Shown here: piece after piece, positions 35,367 through 45,711 of the stretch | Numbering within the stretch: the first letter of the stretch is position 1 | Layout: the number at the start of each line of letters is the position of its first letter | DNA from: Parazoarcus communis SWub3 = DSM 12120 | GTDB taxonomy: Bacteria > Pseudomonadota > Gammaproteobacteria > Burkholderiales > Rhodocyclaceae | NCBI RefSeq assembly: GCF_003226565.1 | Contig: NZ_QKOE01000015.1 | Location: forward strand, 1-64,000 | DNA: 64,000 nucleotides | Direction of reading: 5' to 3' | Translations under genes and position numbers: made by a program | Notes under the pieces: model-generated | Told to the model about the DNA's origin: nothing | Databases searched by the model: none | Seen by the model: only the letters and a program-made list of their open reading frames with translations

Positions 35367-38300
35367 ATGGCAAGATTCTTTATCGACAGGCCGATCTTTG
35401 CCTGGGTGATCGCCATCGTCATCATGCTGGCTGGGGCCTTGTCCATCCTGCAACTGCCGGTGTCGCAATACCCGACCATCGCGCCTCCCGCTGTGGTCAT
35501 CAACGCCACCTACCCTGGGGCGTCGGCGAAGGCAGTCGAGGATTCGGTGACCCAGATCATCGAACAGAAGATGACCGGGCTGGACGGCCTGCTTTACATG
35601 AACTCGTCCAGCGATGCCTATGGCCGTGCATCGGTGACCTTGACCTTCGATGCGGGTACGGATCCCGACATTGCCCAGGTTCAAGTGCAGAACAAGCTGC
35701 AACTGGCCTTGCCTTTGCTGCCGCAGGCAGTGCAGCAGCAGGGTGTGCAGGTTGCCAAGTCTGCGCGCAACTTCCTGATGGTGGTGGGTTTCGTATCGTC
35801 GGACGGTAGCCAGGACGGGGTCGACCTGTCGGATTTCCTGGTGTCCACGGTACAGGACCCGTTGTCGCGGGTCACAGGGGTGGGCGAGATCCAGGTGTTT
35901 GGCGCGCAGTACGCGATGCGGGTGTGGATGGATCCGGCCAAGCTGAACAACTTCAAGCTGACGCCGGCAGATGTCAGGGCGGCGATCACGGCGCAGAACA
36001 CCCAGGTTTCGGCAGGTCAGCTTGGCGGAACGCCCGCGCTGCCTGGTCAGGGTTTTACGGCGACGATTACCGCCCAGAGCCGGTTGCAGACGGTCGAGGA
36101 GTTCGAGGGCATCCTGCTGCGTACCAGCACCCAGGGGGGTGAGGTGCGTTTGCGCGACGTTGCACGTATCGAGATCGGTGCAGAGAACTACGGTACCGTG
36201 GCGCGCTTCAATGGCAAGCCGGCGGCTGGCGTCGGTATCCGGTTGGCCGCGGGCTCGAATGCGCTAGAAACCGCCACCGCGGTGCGCGCCAAGCTCGAGG
36301 AGATGAAGCCCTACTTCCCGGCTGGGGTCGAAGTGGTCGTGCCCTATGACACCACGCCTTTCGTCAAGATCTCGATCCAGGAAGTGGTGAAGACCCTGAT
36401 CGAGGCGGTGGTGCTGGTCTTCCTGGTGATGTTCCTGTTCCTGCAGAACCTTCGCGCCACCTTGATCCCGACGATTGCGGTACCGGTCGTGCTGCTGGGT
36501 ACTTTCGGTGTGATGGCGGCGTTCGGCTTCTCGATCAACACCCTGACCATGTTCGGCATTGTGCTGGCGATCGGCTTGCTGGTGGATGATGCGATTGTCG
36601 TCGTCGAGAACGTCGAGCGGGTGATGACTGAAGAGGGGTTGCCACCCAAGGAGGCGACCCGCAAGTCGATGGACCAGATCACCAGCGCGCTGGTGGGGAT
36701 CGGCCTGGTGCTGTCGGCGGTGTTCGTCCCGATGGCTTTCTTCGGCGGGTCGACGGGTGTCATCTACCGTCAGTTCTCGATCACCATCGTGTCGGCCATG
36801 GCACTGTCGGTGCTGGTTGCGATCATTTTCACCCCGGCTTTGTGTGCAACCATGCTGAAGCATGTCGAGAAGGGTCACGATGCTTCCGAAGGGGGGTGGT
36901 TCGCAGGCTTCTTCCGCTGGTTCAATGGCATGTTTGCACGCAATACGACACGCTACGAATCCAGTGTTGGCGGCATCCTCAGCCGGCGCAAGCGCTTCAT
37001 GGCGATTTATTTTGCAATCATCGTCGTGTTGGGCTTGTTGTTCATGCGCATGCCGACCTCCTTCCTGCCGGAGGAGGACCAGGGCGTGATGTTCAATCAG
37101 GTCATGCTGCCTGCGGGCGCCACTCAGGAACGTACGCTGGAGGTACTGAAGAAGGTCGAGCAACACTATCTGGAGAACGAGAAGGACACCGTTCGTGCGG
37201 TCTTTACCGTGGCAGGCTTCAGCTTTGGCGGTAGCGGCCAGAACATGGGTATCGGTTTCGTTAACCTGAAGCACTGGGACGAACGCAAAGGGCCGGGCAT
37301 GGATGTGAAGTCGGTCGCCGGCCGTGCCATGGGGGCGTTCTCGCAGATCCGCGAGGCCATGGTGTTTGCTTTCGTGCCGCCGGCGGTGATCGAGTTGGGC
37401 ACGTCAAACGGCTTCAACGTGATGCTGCAGGATCGTGCGGGTCTGGGTCATGAGGCACTGGTTGCCGCGCGTAACCAGTTTCTCGGCATGGCGTCGCAGG
37501 ACAAGCGTCTGGTGGCGGTCCGCCCGAATGGTCAGGATGACACGCCGGAGTATCAGCTCGATATCGACCATGCGCGTGCGGGTGCGCTCGGCGTCAGTGT
37601 GGCCGATATCAACGACACCTTGTCGACGGCCTGGGGTGGAACCTACGTCAACGACTTCCTCGACCGTGGCCGGATCAAGAAGGTCTATCTGCAGGCGGAT
37701 GCAGGTGCCCGGATGACGCCCGAGGATCTGGGAAAGTGGTTCGTGCGCAACAGCCGGGGCGAGATGGTGCCGTTCTCGGCCTTCACCACGGCACACTGGA
37801 CCTACGGTTCGCCACGCCTGGAGCGCTACAACGGGCAGCCCTCGATCGAGTTGCTGGGGCAGGCTGCACCGGGCTTGTCGTCGGGTGACGCGATGGCCGC
37901 GGTCGAAGAGATCATGGCCAAACTGCAGCCGGGGATCGGCTTTGAGTGGACCGGGACTTCTTTCGAGGAGCGCCGCTCCGGGGCTCAGGCACCGGCGTTG
38001 TATGTCCTGTCGATGCTGGTGGTGTTCCTGTGCCTTGCCGCGCTGTATGAGAGCTGGTCGGTGCCATTCGCGGTGATCCTGGTGGTGCCGCTGGGGGTGC
38101 TGGGTGCGCTGCTGGCAGCGACCGGACGCGGCTTGTCCAACGATGTGTACTTCCAGGTCGGGCTGTTGGCGACCATCGGCCTGTCGTCGAAGAATGCGAT
38201 CCTGATCGTCGAGTTCGCAAAGGCCGAGATGGAGGCGGGCAAGGAGTTGATCGCCGCGACGCTGTCGGCAGTCCGCATGCGTCTGCGTCCGATCATCATG

Positions 38301-38528
38301 ACCTCGCTGGCTTTCGGTCTGGGGGTTACGCCACTGGCCATCGCCACGGGCGCGGGCTCGGGCAGCCAGAACGCAATCGGCACTGGCGTGTTGGGTGGCA
38401 CCATCGCTGGCACCGTGCTGGGCATCTTCTTCGTGCCGCTGTTCTACGTCGTGATCAAGCGCATTTTCAAAGACAAGCCGGCAGCCGAAGACGCGCATGC
38501 CGCAAAACCTGTGGAGGGCCGGGCATGA
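35367..38528 (+). CDS. Multidrug RND efflux pump, HAE1 family (AcrB/MexB-like)
   Basis: This 1053-residue proton-driven inner membrane pump starts [21 protein letters not shown] and carries [12 protein letters not shown], the TM4 relay [22 protein letters not shown] with paired Asp, a long AcrB-type periplasmic porter domain, and the C-terminal [15 protein letters not shown] with the conserved lysine. These are the standard marks of the AcrB/MexB subgroup that exports hydrophobic drugs. It is placed between its adaptor and outer membrane genes, overlapping the latter by ATGA. Confidence 0.95.
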   Translation: MARFFIDRPIFAWVIAIVIMLAGALSILQLPVSQYPTIAPPAVVINATYPGASAKAVEDSVTQIIEQKMTGLDGLLYMNSSSDAYGRASVTLTFDAGTDPDIAQVQVQNKLQLALPLLPQAVQQQGVQVAKSARNFLMVVGFVSSDGSQDGVDLSDFLVSTVQDPLSRVTGVGEIQVFGAQYAMRVWMDPAKLNNFKLTPADVRAAITAQNTQVSAGQLGGTPALPGQGFTATITAQSRLQTVEEFEGILLRTSTQGGEVRLRDVARIEIGAENYGTVARFNGKPAAGVGIRLAAGSNALETATAVRAKLEEMKPYFPAGVEVVVPYDTTPFVKISIQEVVKTLIEAVVLVFLVMFLFLQNLRATLIPTIAVPVVLLGTFGVMAAFGFSINTLTMFGIVLAIGLLVDDAIVVVENVERVMTEEGLPPKEATRKSMDQITSALVGIGLVLSAVFVPMAFFGGSTGVIYRQFSITIVSAMALSVLVAIIFTPALCATMLKHVEKGHDASEGGWFAGFFRWFNGMFARNTTRYESSVGGILSRRKRFMAIYFAIIVVLGLLFMRMPTSFLPEEDQGVMFNQVMLPAGATQERTLEVLKKVEQHYLENEKDTVRAVFTVAGFSFGGSGQNMGIGFVNLKHWDERKGPGMDVKSVAGRAMGAFSQIREAMVFAFVPPAVIELGTSNGFNVMLQDRAGLGHEALVAARNQFLGMASQDKRLVAVRPNGQDDTPEYQLDIDHARAGALGVSVADINDTLSTAWGGTYVNDFLDRGRIKKVYLQADAGARMTPEDLGKWFVRNSRGEMVPFSAFTTAHWTYGSPRLERYNGQPSIELLGQAAPGLSSGDAMAAVEEIMAKLQPGIGFEWTGTSFEERRSGAQAPALYVLSMLVVFLCLAALYESWSVPFAVILVVPLGVLGALLAATGRGLSNDVYFQVGLLATIGLSSKNAILIVEFAKAEMEAGKELIAATLSAVRMRLRPIIMTSLAFGLGVTPLAIATGAGSGSQNAIGTGVLGGTIAGTVLGIFFVPLFYVVIKRIFKDKPAAEDAHAAKPVEGRA

Positions 38529-39931
38529 ACGCCATCCGTACCTTGACGCTTGCCCTGGCCGCAGTGCTGGGGACGGCCTGCTCGACGCTGGCACCTGATT
38601 ATCAGCGGCCGACGGCGCCAGTGCCTGCGAGCTGGTCGATGGGATCGGCTGCGCCGGCTGGTGACGGCCAGGCCGTTGCCGATCTCGACTGGCGGACTTA
38701 TTTCGCCGATGCCCGTCTGCGCGAGTTGATCGGGATCGCCCTGGCCAACAACCGTGACTTGAGGGTGACTGCACTCAATATCGAACAGGCGCGTGCGCAG
38801 TACCGCATCCAGCGCGCCGAGCTGTTTCCGGCCTTGGGGCTGAGCGGTGGACAAAGTGCCCAGCGCCTGCCAGGCGATCTGACCAGCAGCGGAGAGGCTC
38901 AGATCAGCCGGCAGTTCAGCACGACGGTTGGAATCTCAGCCTGGGAGCTGGACTTCTTTGGCCGGATTCGCAGTCTGCGTGATCAGGCCCTGCAAACCTA
39001 TCTCGCGACCGAAGAGGCGCGTCGCAGCGCGCAGATTGGGCTGGTTGCCGAGCTGGCCAATGCCTGGCTTGCGCTGGCGGCCGATCGCGAGCTGCTGGCG
39101 CTGGCGCAATCGACCTACATCACCCGGCAACAGTCCTACGAGTTGACCCGGCGCAGCTTTGAGGCCGGTGCCGTGTCCGCGCTGGATGTGCATCAGGCGA
39201 GCAGCGCGCTGGAGCGCGCACGTGCCGATGTGGCCAGCTACACCGCCCAGGTCGCGCGTGACCGCAATGCGCTGAATCTGCTGACCGGGAACCCGGTGCC
39301 GGATGCCTTGCTTCCGGACCGCCTGGTCGAGGCGGTCAGTACCGTGGCTGAGCTGTCTGCCGGCGTGCCGTCAGAGGTGCTGGTGCGTCGTCCCGACGTG
39401 CTGCAGGCCGAACATCAGCTGCAGGCCGCCAATGCCAGCATTGGTGCGGCGCGTGCGGCCTTCTTCCCGCGCATCGCGTTGACCACCAGTGCGGGAACGG
39501 CCAGTGCCAGCCTGGATGGCTTGTTCGAGGCGGGCTCCGGGACCTGGACCTTCGTGCCGCAGATCACGCTGCCCATCTTCAATGCAGGTGCGTTGGCGGC
39601 CAGTCTGGAGGTGGCGGAGGTGCAGCGCGAGATCAATGTCGCGCGTTATGAACAGGTCATCCAGTCGGCATTCCGTGAGGTGGCCGACGCCTTGGCCGGC
39701 CGCGCCACGCTGGACGAGCAGGTGGATGCCCGGCGCAACCTGGTCGCTGCCAGTCGCGAAAGCCTGCGCCTGGCCGAGGCGCGCTACCGCAATGGCCTGG
39801 ACAGTTATCTGCTCTTCCTCGATACGCAGCGCTCGGCGTATGCTGCCGAGCAGGAGTTGATTGCCGTCCGGCTTGCCGATGCAGGTAACAGGGTGGCGCT
39901 GTACAAGGCGCTGGGTGGTGGCTGGCAATAA
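38525..39931 (+). CDS. Outer membrane efflux lipoprotein (OprM/NodT family)
   Basis: The 468-residue channel has a lipobox GTAC near residue 19 and the family opening [11 protein letters not shown]. Two OEP repeats follow, with [27 protein letters not shown] in the first and [12 protein letters not shown] in the second. It completes a tripartite pump with the preceding two genes and overlaps the pump gene by ATGA. The three genes are one operon. Confidence 0.94.
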   Translation: MNAIRTLTLALAAVLGTACSTLAPDYQRPTAPVPASWSMGSAAPAGDGQAVADLDWRTYFADARLRELIGIALANNRDLRVTALNIEQARAQYRIQRAELFPALGLSGGQSAQRLPGDLTSSGEAQISRQFSTTVGISAWELDFFGRIRSLRDQALQTYLATEEARRSAQIGLVAELANAWLALAADRELLALAQSTYITRQQSYELTRRSFEAGAVSALDVHQASSALERARADVASYTAQVARDRNALNLLTGNPVPDALLPDRLVEAVSTVAELSAGVPSEVLVRRPDVLQAEHQLQAANASIGAARAAFFPRIALTTSAGTASASLDGLFEAGSGTWTFVPQITLPIFNAGALAASLEVAEVQREINVARYEQVIQSAFREVADALAGRATLDEQVDARRNLVAASRESLRLAEARYRNGLDSYLLFLDTQRSAYAAEQELIAVRLADAGNRVALYKALGGGWQ

Positions 39932-40051
39932 GCCATTGGTCAAAGTGGGATATGTTGCGAATTTATCTGCTGGATGGGTCGCAACAATTCCCGCTTTGCG
40001 GTATGGTCACGGCCTGCTAGTCCGGACGGATGCCGAACAAGGAATCACACC

Positions 40052-40480
40052 ATGAATGCAACGATCACACCTGCCCTCATGACCGAGGAAGAACTCCGTG
40101 CCGCACCGGAGTCGGATTACATGTCGCCGCGTCAGTTGGCCTTCTTTCGTCAGCGTCTGCAGGACGAAATGAACCAGCTGCTCGAAAATGCACACGAAAC
40201 CACGACGCACCTGCAGGATAACGAAGCCACGCCCGACCCGTCGGACCGTGCCAGTGTCGAGGAAGAACACACGCTCGAGTTGCGCGTGCGTGACCGCGAA
40301 CGCAAGCTGCTGAAGAAGATCGAGGAAGCCATCGCCCGCATCGACGCCGGTGATTACGGCTGGTGCGAGGAGACCGGTGAGCCGATCGGCGTGGGCCGCT
40401 TGCTGGCGCGTCCTACCGCAACCCTGTCGCTCGAAGCGCAGGAGCGCCGCGAGAAACTCAAGAAGATGCATGGCGGCTGA
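40052..40480 (+). CDS. dksA: DksA, zinc-finger-poor form
   Basis: DksA binds RNA polymerase in the secondary channel and works with ppGpp. The 142-residue protein has the coiled-coil domain with the tip DPSDRASVEEEH and the globular end GDYGWCEETGEPIGVGRLLARPTATLSLEAQERRE. Only one of the four zinc-binding cysteines of E. coli DksA remains (WCEET in place of CxxC; TLSLEAQE in place of the second pair). This zinc-free form is, to my knowledge, usual in several alpha- and betaproteobacteria. I chose the ATG at 40052 with AAGGAATC upstream; the open frame extends further without a ribosome site. Confidence 0.93.
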   Translation: MNATITPALMTEEELRAAPESDYMSPRQLAFFRQRLQDEMNQLLENAHETTTHLQDNEATPDPSDRASVEEEHTLELRVRDRERKLLKKIEEAIARIDAGDYGWCEETGEPIGVGRLLARPTATLSLEAQERREKLKKMHGG

Positions 40481-40621
40481 GCCGCCCTTCTTCCGGTCTT
40501 TCTCTTTTCCGCACCGTCCCGTGAGGGGCGGTGACGCGCGTGGCGGGTGGCTGGCGCTTGGCGACGTGTTTCTTGCGCCGCCTGCCCGTCCAGATCAGCC
40601 TGGGTACCTGGAGTCTGCTTG

Positions 40622-40882
40622 ATGCGCTGGTTACTGCGTGCGTTGATCCGCGGCTATCAGTTGTTCATCAGTCCCCTGCTGGGGCCGCGCTGTCGTTTCT
40701 ATCCGACCTGCTCGCACTACGCGATTGAGGCCATTGAGGTGCATGGCGCGCTCAAGGGCAGCTGGCTGGCCTTGAAGCGGGTGTTGCGCTGTCACCCCTG
40801 GCATCCGGGCGGGCTTGATCCCGTCCCGCCGCCTTGCTGCGGCGACCACGCTCCGCATGAGCATCACCCGCCCCGACAGTAG
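40622..40882 (+). CDS. yidD: Membrane protein insertion efficiency factor YidD
   Basis: The 86-residue protein shows the full YidD pattern: [54 protein letters not shown] and a C-terminal DPVP. YidD assists YidC-dependent insertion and usually sits between rnpA and yidC. Here it is separate, after dksA and 10 bases before the DUF2868 gene. Confidence 0.92.
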   Translation: MRWLLRALIRGYQLFISPLLGPRCRFYPTCSHYAIEAIEVHGALKGSWLALKRVLRCHPWHPGGLDPVPPPCCGDHAPHEHHPPRQ

Positions 40883-40891
40883 GACGGGTCG

Positions 40892-42310
40892 ATGGTATTT
40901 TCCTCCAATCCTGTTTCCGATCGCCCGCTTTCCGCCTTCGAGTCACGCTGGCTGGCCGAGGCCGTCCGTCACTACGAAACGCGTGAGGGCGTGCTTGACG
41001 ATAGGGCTGCGGTGGCAGTGGCGCGCCAGTCTGAAGCCGATCTGGAGCGTCGCCTGTGTGTCCGTGCGGCGCATCTTGGTCGGCACCTGGGGCTGCGTTC
41101 CGCAATCCAGGCCTGGCGCCTGCGGGCAAGCTGGCTGTTGGCACTGGTTTGTCTGTTCGCCGTGCTGCTTGGCAGCGGTAGTGCCGGTGCCGTGCTGGGG
41201 GATGCCGGCCGGCCGGTCAATGTGATCTGGGCGCTGGGCGCCTTGCTGGGTGTTCATGCGATCAGCCTGATCGTCTGGCTGATCAGTGTGACGGCTGGCG
41301 GGCAAGCAGGGGGATCGGGCCTGGGGCGCTTATGGTTGCAGGGTGTCGCCTGGTTGGACCGGCGTACGGCGCAGCCCGACGTGCCCGTGGCCCTGGCTGG
41401 GCTGATGAGTCGTGACCGGACGGCTGCCTGGGGATTGAGTGCTCTCAGTCACCTGTTCTGGTTGCTGGCGCTGCTGGCCGCACTTGTCGGTCTGCTGCTG
41501 TTGTTGGCGACGCGGCGTTACGGTTTTGTCTGGGAGACGACGATCCTGCCTGCGGACGTGTTTGCTGGCTTGGTGGCGATGACCGGTGCAGGACCCGCCT
41601 TTTTCGGATTTGCGGTGCCGGATGCGGCAATGGTGGCTACTGCGGGTGCAGGGGGGGGGCTGGACGAGGCTGCGCGGCGAGCGTGGTCGAGTTGGCTGCT
41701 GGGGTGTCTGGTGCTCTATGGGGTCATGCCGCGGCTTGTGCTGACGGGCTTGTGTGTGCTGGCGTGGCGGCGTGGTCTTGCACGCCAGCATCTGGATCTC
41801 ACTCAGCCGGCCTACTTGCGTCTGCGTGCCCGACTGTTGCCCGATAGCGAGCGCGCCGGGGTGTGTGATCCGGCGCCGGCCAAAGGTGTGGGGCCTGTCG
41901 CACCAGCACGCCCGGGCTTGGTTCCAGGTGACGGTTGCGCACTGGCACTGGAGTTGGGGGACGATCTCGTCTGGCCACCGGTATGGCTCAGTACCACGGT
42001 CGAGGATGGCGGGCGGATTGATAGTCGTGAACAACGCAAGGCAATTATCGGCCGTTTTCTGCAGCGACAGCCGTCCCGACTGCTGATTGCCGTTGATCCC
42101 CGGATGACGCCTGACCGTGGCAGCCTGGGGCTGATCGCCGAACTTGCCGGTACCGCCGGATCGGTCATGGTCTGGGCCTACCCCGGCCCGGATGGGCAGG
42201 TCGGTCGCATGGGCCTCTGGCGCGACCGCCTTGCCAGCCTTGGCTTGCCCGAGGCCGCCGTGTGTGACGATGCCGCACGGGCGGCGGCATGGCTGGAGAC
42301 GGGCCGATGA
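40892..42310 (+). CDS. DUF2868 membrane protein
   Basis: The 472-residue protein has about four membrane helices (near residues 80-97, 112-130, 185-206 and 270-290) between an N-terminal soluble part (FESRWLAEAVRHYETREGVLDDRAA) and a C-terminal soluble domain. This corresponds to the DUF2868 family, of unknown function, which in beta- and gammaproteobacteria is paired with a DUF3482 GTPase. The stop overlaps the GTPase start by ATGA, so the pairing is conserved here too. I assign the family from memory of this context. Confidence 0.8.
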   Translation: MVFSSNPVSDRPLSAFESRWLAEAVRHYETREGVLDDRAAVAVARQSEADLERRLCVRAAHLGRHLGLRSAIQAWRLRASWLLALVCLFAVLLGSGSAGAVLGDAGRPVNVIWALGALLGVHAISLIVWLISVTAGGQAGGSGLGRLWLQGVAWLDRRTAQPDVPVALAGLMSRDRTAAWGLSALSHLFWLLALLAALVGLLLLLATRRYGFVWETTILPADVFAGLVAMTGAGPAFFGFAVPDAAMVATAGAGGGLDEAARRAWSSWLLGCLVLYGVMPRLVLTGLCVLAWRRGLARQHLDLTQPAYLRLRARLLPDSERAGVCDPAPAKGVGPVAPARPGLVPGDGCALALELGDDLVWPPVWLSTTVEDGGRIDSREQRKAIIGRFLQRQPSRLLIAVDPRMTPDRGSLGLIAELAGTAGSVMVWAYPGPDGQVGRMGLWRDRLASLGLPEAAVCDDAARAAAWLETGR

Positions 42311-43674
42311 ACCCCTTGCAGCTTGCCGTTGTCGGCCACACCAATACCGGCAAGACTTCATTATTGCGTACCCTTGCACGGGACACCGGCTTTGGTGAGG
42401 TGGCGGACTCGGCAGGCACGACCCGCCATGTGGAGGGCTTGCGGCTGATGGCGGCGGGGAAGGTGGCCATCGAGTTGTACGACACGCCCGGCATGGAAGA
42501 CGCGATTGCGCTGCTGGACTTCATCGATGCGCAGTTCGGTGCAGGGGCGCGGCTTGATGGGCCGGATCGCATCGACCGCTTCCTGGTGACGCCGGAGGCC
42601 GCCGCTCGCTTCGAGCAGGAATCGAAGGTGCTGCGTCAGTTGCTCAGGAGCGATGCGGCGCTGTATGTGATTGATGCGCGCGATCCGGTCTTGCCCAAGC
42701 ACAGGGACGAACTGGCCTTGCTGGTTTGTGCTGCAAAGCCGGTGCTGCCCGTGCTCAACTTCGTCGTTTCGCCCGCTGCGCGCGTACAGGACTGGCATGC
42801 GGCACTGGCGCGTCTGGGTCTGCATGCGGTGGTGAGCTTCGACACGGTGGCACCGGAGATTGACGGTGAGCGGCGCCTGTTTGCCACCCTGGGAACGCTG
42901 CTGCATGCGCATCGCGAGGCAATCGACGCCCTGATTGCCGATCGTTGCCGGGAGGCGGATGCGCGGCGCGAGGCCGCCCGGCGCCTGGTTGCACGTTTGT
43001 TGATCACGTTGGCCGCGCACCGGCATCGTGTTGCTGATGCTTCGGATCGCGCATTGGTTGCCGCGGTCGAACGTCTCAGGTCTACGGTGCGCGAGCGCGA
43101 GCAGGCCTGTGTCGATGCGCTGCTGCAACTCTACCGCTTCCGTCCTGATGACGTCCGGATGACCGCGCTGCCACTGGTGGCCGGACGTTGGGAGGATGAT
43201 CTGTTCAATCCCGAGACCTTGCGTCAGTTTGGGGTCAGGCTGGGGGGTGGGGCTGCGGCAGGCGCTGCCGCCGGCGTGGGTATCGACCTGATGGTGGGGG
43301 GGATCACGCTGGGGGCGGCGGCTGCATTGGGGGCGGTGGCAGGCGGCTTGTGGCAGACATTCGGCCACTATGGTGAGCGGATTGCCGCCCGTGTCCGTGG
43401 GCATCGTGAGCTGAGCGTGGATGACGCGATCCTGCGGGTACTGGCCTTGCGCCAGCGGGCCTTGTTGCGGGCCTTGGATGGGCGTGGGCACGCCGCGCTG
43501 GCACCGATCGAGATGACGGTGGCCGAAGAGGGGGTGCCGGACGGCTTCGCCTGGCAAAGCGGGCGCTTGCCGCTCGAGTTGCGCCAGGCTCGCGCGCATC
43601 CCGAGTGGAGCGGCGTTGCCAGTCCGGAGCGTGAGCAGGCGGTCGAGACGCTTGCTGCGGCGACCTTGAATTGA
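42307..43674 (+). CDS. GTPase with DUF3482 domain
   Basis: The 455-residue protein has a TrmE/Era-like G domain: P-loop GHTNTGKTSLL (residues 9-19), switch AGTTRHV and the G3 motif DTPG. A standard NKxD guanine motif is not evident (VLNFVVSP lies where it is expected). The C-terminal half contains a Gly/Ala-rich hydrophobic segment (GAAAGAAAGVGIDLMVGG) that could insert into membrane, as in other DUF3482 proteins. It overlaps the DUF2868 gene and probably works with it. An in-frame ATG 18 bases upstream is an alternative start; no function is known. Confidence 0.82.
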   Translation: MNPLQLAVVGHTNTGKTSLLRTLARDTGFGEVADSAGTTRHVEGLRLMAAGKVAIELYDTPGMEDAIALLDFIDAQFGAGARLDGPDRIDRFLVTPEAAARFEQESKVLRQLLRSDAALYVIDARDPVLPKHRDELALLVCAAKPVLPVLNFVVSPAARVQDWHAALARLGLHAVVSFDTVAPEIDGERRLFATLGTLLHAHREAIDALIADRCREADARREAARRLVARLLITLAAHRHRVADASDRALVAAVERLRSTVREREQACVDALLQLYRFRPDDVRMTALPLVAGRWEDDLFNPETLRQFGVRLGGGAAAGAAAGVGIDLMVGGITLGAAAALGAVAGGLWQTFGHYGERIAARVRGHRELSVDDAILRVLALRQRALLRALDGRGHAALAPIEMTVAEEGVPDGFAWQSGRLPLELRQARAHPEWSGVASPEREQAVETLAAATLN

Positions 43675-43831
43675 GCCCTGACACGGCAGTGATCACTGAC
43701 TGACGGTTCGAACCTCAGGCTTGGCTTCCGGCATCTCCTGATCGAACATAAGGGGGGGATTGCATCGGAATGGCGCAGAAGTTGCTGTCGTCGTGATGTC
43801 TGACGTACGGGTGTTTCACCCGGATCCTGCT

Positions 43832-43845
43832 ATCCTTCGAAGGAT
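43832..43845. promoter_or_regulatory. 14-base perfect palindrome upstream of the FecR-domain gene
   Basis: ATCCTTCGAAGGAT is perfectly self-complementary and lies 55 bases before the ATG of the next gene, within an otherwise gene-free 226 bases. It could be an operator or a short hairpin. A second palindrome, CAGTGATCACTG, lies at 43687-43698. Confidence 0.35.
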
Positions 43846-43900
43846 TCCGGGGCCATGCGCCAGGGCCCGGGGCCGATCATCCTGGATATCTGTCACTCAT

Positions 43901-44758
43901 ATGTTGCTTCGTTGTTTCCTGACCCTTGTGGCTTGCTTGCACCTGATACCGGCATTTGCCCAGGCTGACGTGCGGGTGACCTTTGTCGACGGTCAGATGA
44001 AGCTGTTGCGTGGCACCCAGGTGTTGCTTGCCGCGCCGGGGGTGGTGGTGCTGGATTCGGACATCCTCGAGACCGCGCCCAAGGCCTATGCCCTGATCGA
44101 GTTTCCGGACGGCGTCCGGCTGGCGCTGGGGGACGAGACGCGTTTGATGCTGCGAACGCTGGCGTCAGGTGGCAAGCCTGCCATGCGCGAGTTTGCGGTG
44201 CTGCAGGGTTGGGTCAAGATCCAGTCCCCTGCAGCTTCGGTGGCCGATTTTCAGTTGCAGGGGCTGCGCTGGTCGATACAGGGACGGGAGACGAGCGTGA
44301 TCGTGCGCGATGATGCAATGCTGTTTGTCGAGCATGGCGCGGTTGCAGTCAGTGTCAGCGATCTCAAAGGGCGTGCAGGCACGCCACAGCGGCTCAATAG
44401 CGGACGTTTCGGTGTGCTGGACGAAAACCGTGCCCTGGTCTTGCAGGAGCGTCCGGCAGAAGTTTTTGTGACTGCCATGCCGCGCCCTTTCCGTGACCCG
44501 CTGCCAAGACTGCTCGAGCGCTTCAAGGGGCGTGAGGTCGAGCCGAGACCTGCGGGAGAGGTCGCCTACGGCGATGTCGCGCATTGGCTGCAGGGGCCAC
44601 AGCCCTGGCGCAGCGGGTTCGTGGCACGTTTTCGTCCCCGACTGGGAGACAAGGCCTTTCGTCAGCAACTGGCCGACAATGTCGCCCGCCACCCCGAGTG
44701 GGACAGGATACTGTTCCCCGAAAAATACCGTCCCCGCAACCCGCCGGCACGTCCCTGA
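43901..44758 (+). CDS. Secreted FecR-domain protein
   Basis: The 285-residue protein has a signal peptide (MLLRCFLTLVACLHLIPAFAQA) and a FecR-like domain at about residues 25-150: VRVTFVDGQMKLLRGTQ, TAPKAYALIEFPDGVRLALG and VLQGWVKIQSP. It lacks the N-terminal cytoplasmic and membrane parts of the iron-signalling FecR anti-sigma proteins, so it is a free periplasmic form. It starts a group of three genes (with the heme sensor and kinase) next to the type VI locus. I chose the ATG just before the signal peptide; upstream in-frame sequence has no ribosome site. Confidence 0.8.
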   Translation: MLLRCFLTLVACLHLIPAFAQADVRVTFVDGQMKLLRGTQVLLAAPGVVVLDSDILETAPKAYALIEFPDGVRLALGDETRLMLRTLASGGKPAMREFAVLQGWVKIQSPAASVADFQLQGLRWSIQGRETSVIVRDDAMLFVEHGAVAVSVSDLKGRAGTPQRLNSGRFGVLDENRALVLQERPAEVFVTAMPRPFRDPLPRLLERFKGREVEPRPAGEVAYGDVAHWLQGPQPWRSGFVARFRPRLGDKAFRQQLADNVARHPEWDRILFPEKYRPRNPPARP

Positions 44759-44822
44759 TGCCTGCATCGCGTGTGGATTCCTCAACCCTGTATCCCTGAT
44801 GCACCGATCCTGAGAGGCAAGC

Positions 44823-45695
44823 ATGAAGCTGATCGTGAAGTTCAATCTGGTCCTGAGCCTGGTATTCCTGGTCGGCCTGGGCGGGGCGGCCTATGTGTCG
44901 CATGAGGTACTGCAACGCAATGCACGTGATGAGATCCTGCAGAATGCGCGGATCATGATGCAGGGTTCCCTGGCTGCGCGCGGGTACACCATCAGTCAGA
45001 TCACCCCCTTGCTGCAGAACCAGCTCAATTACGAGTTTCTGCCGCAGACGGTGGCGGCCTATGCGGCTACCGAGTATTTCAACGAGCTGCGCAAGCAGTA
45101 TCCGGACTATACCTACAAGGAAGCCACGCTGAACCCGACCAATCCCCGCGACCGTGCGACGGACTGGGAGGCAGACATCGTCAACAGCTTCCGCAATACG
45201 CAGGGACAGACCGAAATCATGGGTGAGCGTGATACGCCAGCCGGCCGGACGCTCTACCTGGCACGTCCGATCAAGATCACTGACCCCGGCTGTCTGCGCT
45301 GTCATAGCGTACCCGATGCCGCACCCGCCTCGATGCTGGCGCGCTATGGCTCCGCCAACGGTTTCGGCTGGCAGCTCAACGAGATCGTTGGTGCGCAGGT
45401 GGTGTCGGTGCCGATGGAGGTACCCATCCAGCGGGCGGATGCAACCTTCCGCGTCTTCATGGTGTTGCTGGTTGCGCTGGTTGGTTTCATCTTCGTGCTG
45501 CTCAACATCCTGTTGATCACCCTGGTGATTCGTCCGGTCAACCGATTGGCGCGCATTGCCGACCGCGTCAGCCTGGGCGAGATGAATGTCGAAGAGTTTC
45601 CGGTAAAAGGCCGCGACGAAATCTCCACGCTGGCCGAATCGTTCGGACGCATGCGCAAGAGTCTGGTGCATGCGCTGAAGATGCTCGAATCCTGA
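44823..45695 (+). CDS. Membrane c-type heme sensor (DUF3365/Tll0287-like) with HAMP domain
   Basis: The 290-residue protein has an N-terminal membrane helix (about 5-27), a periplasmic DUF3365-like domain with the c-heme motif CLRCH near residue 159 and the preceding ARPIKITDPG, a second helix (about 215-240) and a HAMP domain (IRPVNRLARIADRVSLGEMN). It ends shortly after HAMP, so there is no kinase, cyclase or methyl-accepting output. The Ser/Thr kinase gene starts 16 bases later, which makes it a likely partner. Function in redox or gas sensing is inference. Confidence 0.85.
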   Translation: MKLIVKFNLVLSLVFLVGLGGAAYVSHEVLQRNARDEILQNARIMMQGSLAARGYTISQITPLLQNQLNYEFLPQTVAAYAATEYFNELRKQYPDYTYKEATLNPTNPRDRATDWEADIVNSFRNTQGQTEIMGERDTPAGRTLYLARPIKITDPGCLRCHSVPDAAPASMLARYGSANGFGWQLNEIVGAQVVSVPMEVPIQRADATFRVFMVLLVALVGFIFVLLNILLITLVIRPVNRLARIADRVSLGEMNVEEFPVKGRDEISTLAESFGRMRKSLVHALKMLES

Positions 45696-45711
45696 GTGGG
45701 TCGGTGTTTCG

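Noticed and set aside
40531-40728. 65-codon plus-strand frame before yidD
   Set aside because: It overlaps yidD in another frame, and the YidD sequence is unmistakable.
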